A stretch of 52,349 nucleotides of DNA from Draconibacterium orientale (GCA_020718205.1 DYSN01000012.1:1-52349); one strand, 5' to 3'. Positions 1-8,851 are shown, numbered from the stretch's first letter. Numbers and translations: made by a program. Notes: generated from the sequence alone by a model not told the origin.

Positions 1-10
1 TAAGTAATAG

Positions 11-520
11 CTAAAATATAATGTCGTATTCGATGCCAAAATTATTCAATACATACGTTAGGCTATCTTTTAGATTTTGAAAACAGATATAGGATTTGAA
101 TGGAAGCCAATTATATTTGATTCTTCGCCACAGAATTTCGATTAGGTTTAGCTCAGGGGAATAAGGAGGTAAAAAGTAAATAAACAGGTCTTTTTCTCTC
201 CATTCATCCAATTTGTTGATGAATTTCTTTGATTTGTGAATTGGGGAATTGTCAAGTATCACGACTGTTTTTTTGTTTATCGTCAATGCAAATTGATCCA
301 TAAAACTGATTAATCTCTCTGAATTAAATGTGGTTTCCAGTACTTCATAAAACAAGTCATTTTTTCGGGTCATTAAACCCACAACATTTAGAAATTTGCC
401 TTTGGCTGCAGGTAAGAGTATCTGATTTTCTTTTGTTTGCCAGGCATAAGGCACATTGGGTGTTAGTCCAAAGTGACTCTCGTCACCAAAATACAAATCA
501 ATGTAGCCATTGTCTTCCAA
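11..520 (-). CDS. IS630 transposase, catalytic frame (orfB, DDE_3)
   Basis: This is the catalytic half of the transposase. The three acidic residues of the DDE triad appear in order with family context: the first D in FGDESHF, the second in VVILDNSPIHKSKK, and the E in SPELNLIEILW. The first ATG is at 518-520, but the frame stays open upstream to 625 and encodes a typical linker there (RWKRAGLSLKSKRNKDEF), so the natural product is probably a fusion with the upstream frame rather than a separate protein. The stop codon (11-13) lies at or just outside the left inverted repeat, so the last residues may depend on the insertion site. Confidence 0.85.
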   Translation of the reverse strand: MEDNGYIDLYFGDESHFGLTPNVPYAWQTKENQILLPAAKGKFLNVVGLMTRKNDLFYEVLETTFNSERLISFMDQFALTINKKTVVILDNSPIHKSKKFINKLDEWREKDLFIYFLPPYSPELNLIEILWRRIKYNWLPFKSYICFQNLKDSLTYVLNNFGIEYDIIF

Positions 521-1058
521 CTGTTTAAGACTTTCTATTTGCTTTTGTTTGTAAATAAATTCATCTTTATTTCGCTTACTCTTTAATGATAATCCGGCTC
601 TTTTCCATCTATAGCCCAGTACCTTTTAAAAAATTCTGCAAGGTTTTTTTGCAGATTCTAATATTGTGTTGATTCTCCATGTAAAGAAGAACATTTTTCA
701 GATTTCTGCTATGAATTTCAAGTTGTTCAGCGATTTCTTGCTCGTAGCCGATTAAACGGGTTTTAACCCCTCTGCCAGCGGCTATGGGAAGTGAATAAAC
801 TCCGCTTATAGCCCAAGCATCAAACCATCGTTCAATCGTTCTTCGGTTTACACTAAAAATACTTGATAAATCTGTTATCGTTCGTCGCTCATTTGATAAA
901 AGCAGACATTGACTTCTTTTACGAATTGTATTATTCGTGCTATTCTTGAGGATTTGCTTCAAGGATTCAATCTCCTCTGTTTTTAATGTTATATATCTCA
1001 TATTGATACAAATATACAATTATTATTTCATATATACAACATTATACGATATTATATT
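15..1058 (-). mobile_element. IS630-family insertion sequence with two reading frames
   Basis: The element carries two minus-strand frames that together look like an IS630/Tc1-type DDE transposase. Imperfect terminal inverted repeats are visible: positions 15-29 match the reverse complement of 1044-1058 at 14 of 15 bases. TA dinucleotides lie inside these repeats (19-20 and 1053-1054), and IS630 elements duplicate a TA target, so the true ends could be about 21 and 1052. The left end overlaps the last codons of the transposase frame. A truncated reading frame follows directly on the right, which suggests that insertion broke a host gene. The exact ends are inferred. Confidence 0.75.
609..1019 (-). 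CDS. IS630 transposase, N-terminal frame (orfA)
   Basis: This 136-residue frame is the DNA-binding half of an IS630-type transposase. A helix-turn-helix region is visible around residues 45-75 (TITDLSSIFSVNRRTIERWF), as expected for binding the terminal repeats. The frame stops at a TAG at 609-611. The second transposase frame is open from 625 downwards, so the two overlap by 17 bases in a +1 relation across an AAAAGG run at 622-627. A +1 frameshift here would give a protein of roughly 335 residues, normal for the family. Whether this is programmed frameshifting or a disabling mutation cannot be told from one copy. Confidence 0.8.
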   Translation of the reverse strand: MYICINMRYITLKTEEIESLKQILKNSTNNTIRKRSQCLLLSNERRTITDLSSIFSVNRRTIERWFDAWAISGVYSLPIAAGRGVKTRLIGYEQEIAEQLEIHSRNLKNVLLYMENQHNIRICKKTLQNFLKGTGL

Positions 1059-1060
1059 AT

Positions 1061-1249
1061 TCTATTTACTTATATATCTTAATTATCGAGCCTTTAGGGC
1101 ATTTGGCAAAGGAAAAAAACGAAAAATTTGTAGAATCATACTCTCGTATGATCAACCTTTTCACACGTGAATTTTCAATAGAATTCTGTAAAGAAAATGG
1201 TGAAATAAATTGGGAGAAACTTGTTTTTTTTAATTCTTCTAATGAATAA
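1061..1249 (+). pseudogene. 3' remnant of a gene interrupted by the IS
   Basis: An open plus-strand frame runs from the right end of the insertion sequence to a TAA at 1247-1249. From about 1088 it encodes 53 residues (starting EPLGHLAKEKNEKFVESYSR, containing FCKENGEINWEKL) whose mixed, charged composition looks like a real protein C-terminus. There is no start codon near the left edge; the first in-frame ATG falls inside the protein-like part. The simplest reading is that the insertion removed the 5' portion of a host gene. I do not recognise the family. A chance open frame in AT-rich DNA remains possible. Confidence 0.5.
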
Positions 1250-1319
1250 AAATAAATCAAGTGAAATGATTCTGTAACCAAAAACCCCAACCCAGGTCAA
1301 ATCATTAAAATTCAGATTT

Positions 1320-1688
1320 ATGAAATTCCTTGGCAATATCGTTTGGTTGATTTTTGGTGGATTGATTACCGCACTGGAGTATTTTGTGTCGAGCATTTTG
1401 CTCATGGTAACCATTATTGGAATTCCTTTTGGTATTCAGACACTTAAACTGGGAATGCTGGCACTTTGGCCTTTTGGAAGCCAGGTTCGTGAAAGCTCCA
1501 ATGGCGGCGGATGCCTCTCCACTCTTATGAATATTATCTGGATTTTTGTTGGAGGAATCTGGATAGCGCTTACCCATTTGCTCTTTGGAGTTATTTTAGC
1601 CATCACCATCATTGGACTTCCTTTTGCGCTTCAACATTTTAAAATGGCTGGACTGGCTCTTACTCCTTTTGGCAAGGAAATAGTTTAA
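1320..1688 (+). CDS. yccF: YccF-family inner membrane protein
   Basis: This 122-residue protein belongs to the YccF (DUF307) family. It has two related halves, each with a hydrophobic stretch followed by a conserved loop: TIIGIPFGIQTLKLGMLALWPFG near residues 31-53 and TIIGLPFALQHFKMAGLALTPFG near residues 96-118. The glycine/proline-rich IIGxPF motif repeated in each half, and the length, fit the family well. It should sit in the cytoplasmic membrane. The molecular function of the family is not established. It stands alone, about 70 bases after the interrupted gene remnant and about 200 bases before pyruvate kinase. Confidence 0.85.
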   Translation: MKFLGNIVWLIFGGLITALEYFVSSILLMVTIIGIPFGIQTLKLGMLALWPFGSQVRESSNGGGCLSTLMNIIWIFVGGIWIALTHLLFGVILAITIIGLPFALQHFKMAGLALTPFGKEIV

Positions 1689-1869
1689 GGCCCTAAGAAT
1701 TTGTATTTTCCTATTCAGAATTGTCAGAATAAAACAAGTATTATCCTTAAGATACTGTATTTCTGCAACTTAATATATTTTTATCACAAGTTGAAAACCT
1801 TTTATTGCAACCCTGTTTTTTCCTTCACACATTCACAATAACTTCATATATATTGTCGGATGCTTATTT

Positions 1870-1877
1870 TATCTTTG
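1870..1877 (+). promoter_or_regulatory. Bacteroidota -7 box upstream of pyruvate kinase
   Basis: TATCTTTG matches the TAnnTTTG -7 consensus used by the Bacteroidota primary sigma factor. It lies 19 bases before the ATG at 1897. No well-spaced TTG -33 element is present. Confidence 0.5.
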
Positions 1878-1896
1878 TCCCTTTAAACCATATTTT

Positions 1897-3339
1897 ATGA
1901 GAAAAAGAACAAAAATAGTCGCTACTATCTCCGATTTAAAGTGCGATGTGGATTTCATCAGGGAGCTCTTTAACAATGGCATGAATGTGATTCGTATCAA
2001 CACAGCCCATGCGAGCTTAGAAGGCACCCGGCAAATTATAGCCAACGTTCGCCGGGTTTCCGATAAAATTGCCATTTTAGTCGATACCAAAGGCCCCGAA
2101 ATCAGAACCCTTCCCCTACCCCAGCCCATTTTGGTGGAATATGGCCACCATATTAAAATGACCGGTGATCCTAATTTGGCACAATCAGGCGATTTTGTGG
2201 GAGTTAGCTATCGCAATTTTGCAAACGACATTCCCGTAGGCACCAAAATACTCGTCGACGATGGCGAGATGGAGCTTATCGTAGAAAGTAAAACCAGCCA
2301 ATATCTCGACTGCATGGTGATGAACAGAGGAAAAATTGCGGGCAAGAAAAGTGTGAACATTCCATCCATCCACATCAAACTTCCCTCGCTTTCGGAAAAA
2401 GACAAGGAGTTTATCAGATTTTCAGTGGAAGAAAAGGTAGATTTTATAGCCCATTCATTTGTTCGGAACCGCGAGGATGTGCTTGCCGTTCAGCAAATTC
2501 TCGACGATTTGGGAAGCAATATCAGCATTATAGCCAAAATAGAGAACGAGCAAGGAGTTGAGAATATTGAAGAAATTCTCGATGTGGCCTATGGTGTGAT
2601 GGTGGCTCGTGGCGATTTGGCAATCGAAATTTCGCCCGAAAAGCTTCCGGTGGTTCAGAAAAGACTGGTCGAAATAGCCTTGAATCGTCGCCGGCCCGTG
2701 ATTGTGGCCACTCAAATGCTCCACAGCATGATCGAAAATCCACGACCTACCCGCGCCGAAGTAAACGATGTGGCCAATGCTATTTTCGACGGTACCGATG
2801 CCATAATGCTCAGCGGAGAAACGGCCTATGGAAAATATCCGATGGAATCGGTAAAAATGATGACCAGCATTGCCAAAGAAGTGGAATCGAACACCTTAAC
2901 CTATCGCGCCCTGCTGAAACCGGAGAGCGACTTCAATAAAAAACCCCTTCGTTTGCACGATCAGGTGGCGGCTCAGCTAACCAAAGCCATGATAGAAGCA
3001 GCCGAAAAACTCGATGTACGCGCCATCATTGCCGATACCACCACTGGCAACACCATAAGAGCATTGGCAGCCTACCGCGGACGACATACCATTTATGCCC
3101 AGTGCTACGACCCCGAGGTGGGCCGCAAACTATCGCTCTCCTATGGCGTGCATGTTGATTTTATGGAAGTTCCCACCAATCATGCTCAGTTTATTCAATT
3201 GGCTCTTAACAACTTGAGCCATAAAGAAACCTTTAATAAATATAATTTGGTGGCTGTGATTTCGAGCAATTTCGGACAAGCAGGTGGAGCCTCGTATATT
3301 GAAATAAGCACTGTGAAAAATCTGAGCGGAAACAAATAA
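1897..3339 (+). CDS. pyk: Pyruvate kinase
   Basis: This cytosolic enzyme catalyses the last step of glycolysis, transferring phosphate from phosphoenolpyruvate to ADP to give pyruvate and ATP. The 480-residue length is normal. Family landmarks appear in order: MNVIRINTAHAS near residue 28, VDTKGPEIRT near 61, the active-site lysine segment IAKIENEQGVENI near 212, VARGDLAIEI near 233, and the signature region ATQMLHSMIENPRPTRAEV followed by FDGTDAIMLSGETAYGKYP near 270-318. The B domain lies around residues 70-165 and the C-terminal regulatory domain after about 350. It appears monocistronic. A second glycolytic gene, pgi, lies at 15982. Confidence 0.97.
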   Translation: MRKRTKIVATISDLKCDVDFIRELFNNGMNVIRINTAHASLEGTRQIIANVRRVSDKIAILVDTKGPEIRTLPLPQPILVEYGHHIKMTGDPNLAQSGDFVGVSYRNFANDIPVGTKILVDDGEMELIVESKTSQYLDCMVMNRGKIAGKKSVNIPSIHIKLPSLSEKDKEFIRFSVEEKVDFIAHSFVRNREDVLAVQQILDDLGSNISIIAKIENEQGVENIEEILDVAYGVMVARGDLAIEISPEKLPVVQKRLVEIALNRRRPVIVATQMLHSMIENPRPTRAEVNDVANAIFDGTDAIMLSGETAYGKYPMESVKMMTSIAKEVESNTLTYRALLKPESDFNKKPLRLHDQVAAQLTKAMIEAAEKLDVRAIIADTTTGNTIRALAAYRGRHTIYAQCYDPEVGRKLSLSYGVHVDFMEVPTNHAQFIQLALNNLSHKETFNKYNLVAVISSNFGQAGGASYIEISTVKNLSGNK

Positions 3340-3458
3340 TTTGAAAAGTATTTTACCCAGAAATTGGATTAAGGCTTCCATGAAAAATTCTGAACCAAAC
3401 GAATTGGAAATCAATTTTTTTAGTTTATTTGTTCATAAGTGACCAAGACCCTTAATGA

Positions 3459-6005
3459 ATGAAAATTGTAGGTAATTCAATCTTTTTGCCAGTGACTCTC
3501 AGGCCAATTAATCCCTTTCCTAAAGTTTATGGCTATTTTTCGACCCCCGGAAAATCAGCTATTGTTTTAGGACTGATTCTTTTATTCTCGTCTATCGGGG
3601 TAAAGGCTCAAAATGCGGACAGCACTCTTTTACAAGATAGTGTCTTGCTCACCAAAAACCCAAAATACCACACCACCGGATCCATAGCCAGCAAAACATT
3701 GGCCAGCCGCAATAAAGACTTCGCGGAACATAAAACCATTCTAACCCAAAGCAGAAATTTCATCAATCTGAACTCCGAGATTGAGAAAGCCTGGGATATT
3801 GTATCGCAGGATTTTAGTTATAATTCTATCCGCGGCAAAATCACCCTTATTTATCAATGGAAAGAGATAGCCATCGATGGCATCCTCATTAACCGCGACA
3901 ATATAATCAGTTCGCGAAATCTCACCGCCACATCCATCCTGTTGCATGAATTGCTCAATCGTACCAATCAGCAGGTGCAAAAGGTTTACGGATATCACAG
4001 GTCGTTGGGTTTGGCTCAATGGAGGCTCGATTCTTTAGCTGCCGATTCGGTATTATATGTGGTTCCGAAGGATACTACCGCACTAAAACTCTATTATCAC
4101 AAACTCGCAACGCTCAATAAAAATCTGTATCCAATCAACAGTGCGCTAAAATTATCGCTCGATAGCATTCAAAAGCTCGAATCGCAAATCAACCGATTGA
4201 AAATCAGGATAGAAACCAAGATTTCAGATGTTGAAAAGAACCGCAGCGAGGTGATGAGCGATTTTTCTTTGCGACCCTCTTCAAACGATCAAACTTCGGC
4301 TTATAAAGAAAAAGCCATCCGTCAATCCATTTCGCGGTCGTGGAGCAAAGCGGTGCTGTTGATTGTTTTTTATGTGTTGAACCATTCGCAGGAGCTCTTG
4401 CTGCTTGTGCTGCTGATTGTTGCGACCTATTTTTACCTGATGATGCTAAAACGGCGCTTTAACAGCCAATATATTTTGGCCATTCTGCACGGGCAAAATC
4501 ATGTGCTGCTTTATCCCTTAGCATCGTCGGTACTCATTGTGCTCACCATCTTTCAATACTTTCTGGCTTCGCCGCCTCAGGTTTTTAGCGGTCTTATCTG
4601 GATTGCCAGTGCCATTTTACTCACTCCCATTCTCAAAAAAACCACTTCGCCCTACTTTTTTAAGGTTTGGATGGTGTTTAATGGCTTTTTTATATTGGCA
4701 TTTTTCGATAATTTGATTCTCAAATACTCGGCCTACGAGCGCTATGGTATTTTGGCTCTTAGCATTGTGGGACTGTTTACAGGTGTCTTCTTGCTGCTAA
4801 AAAAACAACGTGAGAAAATTGGAGAGCCGCTTATTGTTCTTTCTATAGGCCTTATGACTTTGCTCGAAACCGGAGCCATTTACTATAATCTGGCAGGCGA
4901 TTACAATCTTTCGAAAACCCTGATGACCAATGGAATGTTCCTGCTCATTATTGCTTTATTGCTTTTTTGGGCAGTGCGGCTTTTGAGCGAAGTTTTGCGA
5001 ATATCATCTTTCTTTTTTAATGCCGATGCCGAAAATATAACAAGGTCGGAGAAATCTTACGGCACAGGAATGCCTATTTATGCTTATCTGCTTTTCTTTA
5101 GCGGATGGTTAATTCTGGTGGCCCGAACCAACTATTTTTTCCAAAGCATCACCGCCCCTTTCGAAGATTTTTTGAGCAATGAACGAAGTATCGGAAGTTT
5201 TACTTTCACCTACGAAAGCATTTTCATCTTTATCATTGTTATTGTTATTTCTGCCTTTATTTCGCGTATTGTGGCTCTGATTGCCGCCGACAATCTTGAA
5301 AAACCCAGTCAGCTGAAAAAGAGTGGCCTGGGGAGCTGGTTATTGCTAATCAGAATTGCCATTTTTGCCGTCGGACTCCTTCTGGCCTTTGTCTCGGCTG
5401 GCATTCCCATGGATAGGTTTGCCATTATTCTGGGGGCATTGAGTGTGGGCATTGGCTTTGGTTTGCAAACCCTGGTGAATAACTTAGTGAGCGGGCTCAT
5501 CATTGCTTTCGAAAAACCCGTGAATGTGGGCGATATAATTGATGTAGCCGGACAGAACGGAACCATGAAATCCATCGGAATCCGCAGCTCGGTAGTAACT
5601 ACCTGGGATGGAGCCGATTTAATTATCCCAAATGGCGATTTGCTGAATCAGCACCTGGTGAACTGGACCATGGGAAGCAGCCGAAGGAGGTTTATCCTTC
5701 AGGTTGGCGTGGCCTATGGCACCGACCTGGAAATGGTGGTTAAACTTCTTCACGAGCTTATGTCGCAGGACAAACGCATATTGAAAACCCCCGAACCCAT
5801 TGTTTATGCTCAGGAATTTGGCAGCAGCTCCATCGATTTGGTTTTGAAATTCTGGGTGGCTCATTTCAGCATTGGATTCGATGTGCGCAGCGATTTGGTG
5901 ATTTCAATAGACAAAGCATTTAAAGAAAAAGGCATTGTGATTCCATTCCCACAGCTCGATATTCATTCCAATTTGCCAGCGAATAATGACAATTTGAATC
6001 CATAG
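3459..6005 (+). CDS. Large MscS-family mechanosensitive channel
   Basis: This 848-residue membrane protein has a C-terminal MscS module. The pore helix region lies around residues 640-685, with glycine/alanine-rich helix packing (GIGFGLQTLVNNLVSGLII), then the beta domain (FEKPVNVGDIIDVAGQNGTM, then DLIIPNGDLLNQHLVNWT) and the cytosolic vestibule. The N-terminal third is periplasmic, after a hydrophobic export segment ending VKAQ near residue 51, and contains a likely coiled coil near residues 215-265. Several membrane helices fill residues 290-620. This layout resembles the large MscK/MscM-like branch rather than short MscS. MscS channels open under membrane tension to release solutes. It is 119 bases downstream of pyk and probably transcribed separately. 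Confidence 0.9.
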   Translation: MKIVGNSIFLPVTLRPINPFPKVYGYFSTPGKSAIVLGLILLFSSIGVKAQNADSTLLQDSVLLTKNPKYHTTGSIASKTLASRNKDFAEHKTILTQSRNFINLNSEIEKAWDIVSQDFSYNSIRGKITLIYQWKEIAIDGILINRDNIISSRNLTATSILLHELLNRTNQQVQKVYGYHRSLGLAQWRLDSLAADSVLYVVPKDTTALKLYYHKLATLNKNLYPINSALKLSLDSIQKLESQINRLKIRIETKISDVEKNRSEVMSDFSLRPSSNDQTSAYKEKAIRQSISRSWSKAVLLIVFYVLNHSQELLLLVLLIVATYFYLMMLKRRFNSQYILAILHGQNHVLLYPLASSVLIVLTIFQYFLASPPQVFSGLIWIASAILLTPILKKTTSPYFFKVWMVFNGFFILAFFDNLILKYSAYERYGILALSIVGLFTGVFLLLKKQREKIGEPLIVLSIGLMTLLETGAIYYNLAGDYNLSKTLMTNGMFLLIIALLLFWAVRLLSEVLRISSFFFNADAENITRSEKSYGTGMPIYAYLLFFSGWLILVARTNYFFQSITAPFEDFLSNERSIGSFTFTYESIFIFIIVIVISAFISRIVALIAADNLEKPSQLKKSGLGSWLLLIRIAIFAVGLLLAFVSAGIPMDRFAIILGALSVGIGFGLQTLVNNLVSGLIIAFEKPVNVGDIIDVAGQNGTMKSIGIRSSVVTTWDGADLIIPNGDLLNQHLVNWTMGSSRRRFILQVGVAYGTDLEMVVKLLHELMSQDKRILKTPEPIVYAQEFGSSSIDLVLKFWVAHFSIGFDVRSDLVISIDKAFKEKGIVIPFPQLDIHSNLPANNDNLNP

Positions 6006-6019
6006 CCCATTATCTGTCC

Positions 6020-6057
6020 CTGCAAACTACAAGAAAATATTGCCTGGCGGTTTGCAG
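6020..6057. repeat. Perfect 8-bp inverted repeat after the MscS gene
   Basis: CTGCAAAC at 6020-6027 is the exact reverse complement of GTTTGCAG at 6050-6057, with a 22-base spacer. No T-tract follows, so it is not a normal intrinsic terminator. It may be an mRNA 3'-end hairpin or a protein-binding site upstream of the next promoter. Confidence 0.35.
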
Positions 6058-6099
6058 CAACCATTCACCGAAACATAACCTCCACTTACCGAAAACCCG

Positions 6100-6130
6100 T
6101 TGCCCAAGTCCCCATAACTGGTTATTTTTG
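6100..6130 (+). promoter_or_regulatory. Promoter of the LiaF-like/LytTR operon
   Basis: TTG at 6100-6102 and TATTTTTG at 6123-6130 are separated by 20 bases, an excellent match to the Bacteroidota -33/-7 promoter pattern. Transcription would start near 6137, about 30 bases before the ATG at 6167. Confidence 0.7.
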
Positions 6131-6166
6131 CCTAAAAATCAGAAATAACAATAAAAAATTATAGCC

Positions 6167-7015
6167 ATGAATACTGAAAATGTCCCCCCAAAAAGCAAGA
6201 GCCATCTGATTGGTGGCATCGTAGTTCTCGTTATCGGAATTCTGTTTCTGCTGAAAAGCTTCGATTTTTTCACCCCCGAAATGCGGCATTATATCTTTAG
6301 CTGGAAAACCCTTCTCATTGGAATCGGCCTTCTTAATATCACTCTTTCCAAAGAACAAACTTCCGGCTTTATTCTTGTAGCCATCGGTATGCTGTTCTGG
6401 ATGCCCGAAGTTCTCGATTTGCAAATAAGAACAGGTCAGCTCATCTTCCCCATAATTATCATTATCATTGGATTAATCATCATCTTTAAAAGACCCGGCC
6501 AACGCATTCCACGTCATTTAAGAAAAAACCGCCGGCCTTGGAAACACGGAGTCAAGGAAGAATTTACTCCTTTTACCGAAACCAATGAACCTGCTTCCGA
6601 CCATGCCACCACCGGCAACCCATCGCAAGGAACCGACGAAAAACGCTACAAAGCATACAGCGATACAGAATTTGTGGACGATGTGGCCATCTTTAGCGGA
6701 ACCAGCAAGCGCATAGTAACCAATAACTTCAGAGGCGGTAGCATGACAGCCATATTTGGCGGATCGGAGCTCAATTTGACCCGCTCAAGGTTAGCCCCGG
6801 GCAAAAACTATCTGAACGTATTCTTTATGTTTGGCGGATCGGAAATTATTGTGCCCAGCGACTGGAATATCGTGCTCGAAGCTACACCCATATTTGGGGG
6901 CTTCTCCGACGAACGATATGTTTCGAGACCATCGAGTACATTAAACGAAAACGAACCGGTGCTCTATATCAAAGGACTTGTTATATTTGGAGGCGCCGAA
7001 ATAAAATCCTATTAA
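6167..7015 (+). CDS. LiaF-like membrane protein
   Basis: This 282-residue protein has about four hydrophobic segments in residues 12-110 (including VVLVIGILFLLKSFDFF and FPIIIIIIGLIIIFK), a polar linker, and a C-terminal LiaF/DUF2154-like beta domain from about residue 165. That domain shows repeated FGGSE-type turns (AIFGGSELNL, FMFGGSEIIVP, PIFGGFSDE, VIFGGAEI) spaced as expected for a beta-helix. LiaF proteins in Firmicutes restrain a sensor kinase that responds to cell-envelope stress. The gene lies 20 bases before a sensor kinase and response regulator, so an analogous accessory role is a reasonable inference, though the kinase family differs from LiaS. Confidence 0.8.
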   Translation: MNTENVPPKSKSHLIGGIVVLVIGILFLLKSFDFFTPEMRHYIFSWKTLLIGIGLLNITLSKEQTSGFILVAIGMLFWMPEVLDLQIRTGQLIFPIIIIIIGLIIIFKRPGQRIPRHLRKNRRPWKHGVKEEFTPFTETNEPASDHATTGNPSQGTDEKRYKAYSDTEFVDDVAIFSGTSKRIVTNNFRGGSMTAIFGGSELNLTRSRLAPGKNYLNVFFMFGGSEIIVPSDWNIVLEATPIFGGFSDERYVSRPSSTLNENEPVLYIKGLVIFGGAEIKSY

Positions 7016-7035
7016 AGCCATAAGGGTCTCAGTCT

Positions 7036-8103
7036 ATGAAACCACATCCGGTATTAAGCAACAGAACAAACCTGGCTATTTTTAGTCTGGTTTGGTCTGT
7101 TATTTTTGGCATACAGACCTTTGCGCTCATTCAACTTTTTAGTTTTAATTGGGTTTATGCCCTGGTCGATGGATTGGTTTATGGAATCCTGTTTTATATT
7201 TTCGGGCTGGGGTTGTGGTTTTTTATCCGGTTCAACGAGACTCAGAAACAGAGCCTACTCTCAATGCTTGTAGAACACAGCACCTCGGTTATTGTGATTG
7301 TGAGCATCTGGGTAATCAGCGGAATTTATTTAATCACAGCCATTTATCCCGACAACACCCCCATTCAGAATTTTTTGTGGGAGGCCATCAGTTGGCGATA
7401 TCTCAACGGATTTCTGATGTATATTGTGCTCATCATGTTTTACCATCTGAACAATTATTTCATCTCCATTCAACAGAGGCAAAAAAAAGAAAACGATTTG
7501 ATGCGCACTTTGAAAGATACCGAAATCAATCTTTTAAGAAGCAAACTCAATCCGCACTTTCTTTTTAACTCGCTCAATTCGCTTCACGCACTCATTCAAA
7601 TTGATCCCGATAGAGCCTCGGAGATGCTTCTGGAACTCTCCGACTATCTGCGGTTTAGCCTGCATCAGGATTATAAAATGCTCATTCCCCTCGACGATGA
7701 AATGAAAAACCTGGAGCGTTATATGTCCATCGAGACCATGCGGTTTGGCTCGAAGATTGGGTTTGAGAAAGTTTGGAAAAGTTCATGTAGTCAACTTAAA
7801 ATTCCGGCACTTATTCTGCAGCCACTTATGGAAAATGCCATTAAATACGGGCTTCAGGGAGTTCCTGATAAAGTGTACATTAAACTTACCTGCACCGAAG
7901 AACAAGGTCAGTTGTATATTGAAATAGAAAATAACTACGATGAGAAAACTGCGGTACGCAAAGGGTCGGGTATGGGGTTGTACACAGTGCGAAAAAGACT
8001 CGAAATTCTCTTTAAAGAATTTCATCTTTTCAAGGTTGAACAAAAAAACAATATTTTTAAAGTCCGGATAATAATCCCCCAAAATGTTAAAACCGATGAG
8101 TAA
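7036..8103 (+). CDS. LytS/YehU-type sensor histidine kinase
   Basis: This 355-residue membrane kinase has four hydrophobic segments in roughly residues 12-145, then a His_kinase (PF06580) domain. The phosphoacceptor histidine is H174 within KLNPHFLFNSLNSLHAL. The ATP-binding N box is LQPLMENAIKYGL near residue 257 and the G box is GSGMGLYTVRKRLEILF near residue 313. It lacks an obvious extracellular sensor domain, so sensing may occur within the membrane or through the LiaF-like partner upstream. The stop codon overlaps the start of the response regulator gene, indicating translational coupling. The cognate regulator is the LytTR protein that follows. Confidence 0.93.
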   Translation: MKPHPVLSNRTNLAIFSLVWSVIFGIQTFALIQLFSFNWVYALVDGLVYGILFYIFGLGLWFFIRFNETQKQSLLSMLVEHSTSVIVIVSIWVISGIYLITAIYPDNTPIQNFLWEAISWRYLNGFLMYIVLIMFYHLNNYFISIQQRQKKENDLMRTLKDTEINLLRSKLNPHFLFNSLNSLHALIQIDPDRASEMLLELSDYLRFSLHQDYKMLIPLDDEMKNLERYMSIETMRFGSKIGFEKVWKSSCSQLKIPALILQPLMENAIKYGLQGVPDKVYIKLTCTEEQGQLYIEIENNYDEKTAVRKGSGMGLYTVRKRLEILFKEFHLFKVEQKNNIFKVRIIIPQNVKTDE

Positions 8104-8851
8104 ACTCCGAACCATAATAGTTGAAGATGAGCAGCTTGCAGTAGCCTTGTTGACCAAATATCTTCAAACCGATGAACGAATAGAGGTGGTTGGAACCTTC
8201 GATAATGGCTACAGTGGACTCAAAGCCATTCAGGATTTAAAGCCCGATTTGGTGCTGCTCGATATTGAACTGCCCAAGCTCACAGGTCTTGAGTTGCTGG
8301 AACTTCTTGATAATCCACCGCTTATAATTTTTACAACTGCCTATAATCAGTATGCCATCGAGGCCTTCGAAAAAAACGCCATCGATTATTTGCTCAAGCC
8401 TTATAGCAAAGAACGGCTTCGGGGAGCCATAGACAAAGCTGCTGAAAAGCTGCAAACCAAAACATCGATACAGCCCGATATTCATGAGTTAATGTCGAAT
8501 ATTCAATCGAACGAAGGCAAGCAGCCGGATAGAATTGCGGTAAAGGATAAAAACGATATCCATTTGATAGCTCTGGACGATGTACTTTTTATTGAAGCTC
8601 AGGACGATTATATAGACATTCATACCAAAGACCGCAGTTTTTTGAAAAATGGCAGGTTAAAGTTTTTTGAGGACAATCTGGATTCCAGTAAGTTTGTGCG
8701 GGTTCACAGGTCTTTCATAGTAAATACCGCATTTATAAGAAAATTAGAGAATTACAATAAAAATTCCTACCAACTCATTCTCACCAATGGGAGCAAAATA
8801 AATATTTCACGCTCCGGACTTCAATTATTGCGAAAAGTTTTGTATATTTAG
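8096..8851 (+). CDS. LytTR-type response regulator
   Basis: The product is a two-domain response regulator. The receiver domain has the acidic pair VEDE near the N-terminus, the phosphoacceptor aspartate at residue 56 in LVLLDIELP, and the conserved lysine in YLLKPYS. A LytTR DNA-binding domain occupies about residues 150-250 (VLFIEAQDDYIDIHT, FVRVHRSFIVN). I chose the ATG at 8096 (MSKLRTIIVEDE), which overlaps the kinase gene by 8 bases; an in-frame ATG at 8084 would add four residues. It should bind promoter repeats once phosphorylated. The LruC lipoprotein gene 200 bases downstream is one possible target, but no binding repeats were identified. Confidence 0.93.
   Translation: MSKLRTIIVEDEQLAVALLTKYLQTDERIEVVGTFDNGYSGLKAIQDLKPDLVLLDIELPKLTGLELLELLDNPPLIIFTTAYNQYAIEAFEKNAIDYLLKPYSKERLRGAIDKAAEKLQTKTSIQPDIHELMSNIQSNEGKQPDRIAVKDKNDIHLIALDDVLFIEAQDDYIDIHTKDRSFLKNGRLKFFEDNLDSSKFVRVHRSFIVNTAFIRKLENYNKNSYQLILTNGSKINISRSGLQLLRKVLYI

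Noticed and set aside
1066-1290. Minus-strand 74-residue frame between the insertion sequence and yccF
   Set aside because: It is antisense to the more protein-like plus-strand remnant ending at 1249, and its composition reflects AT-rich DNA.
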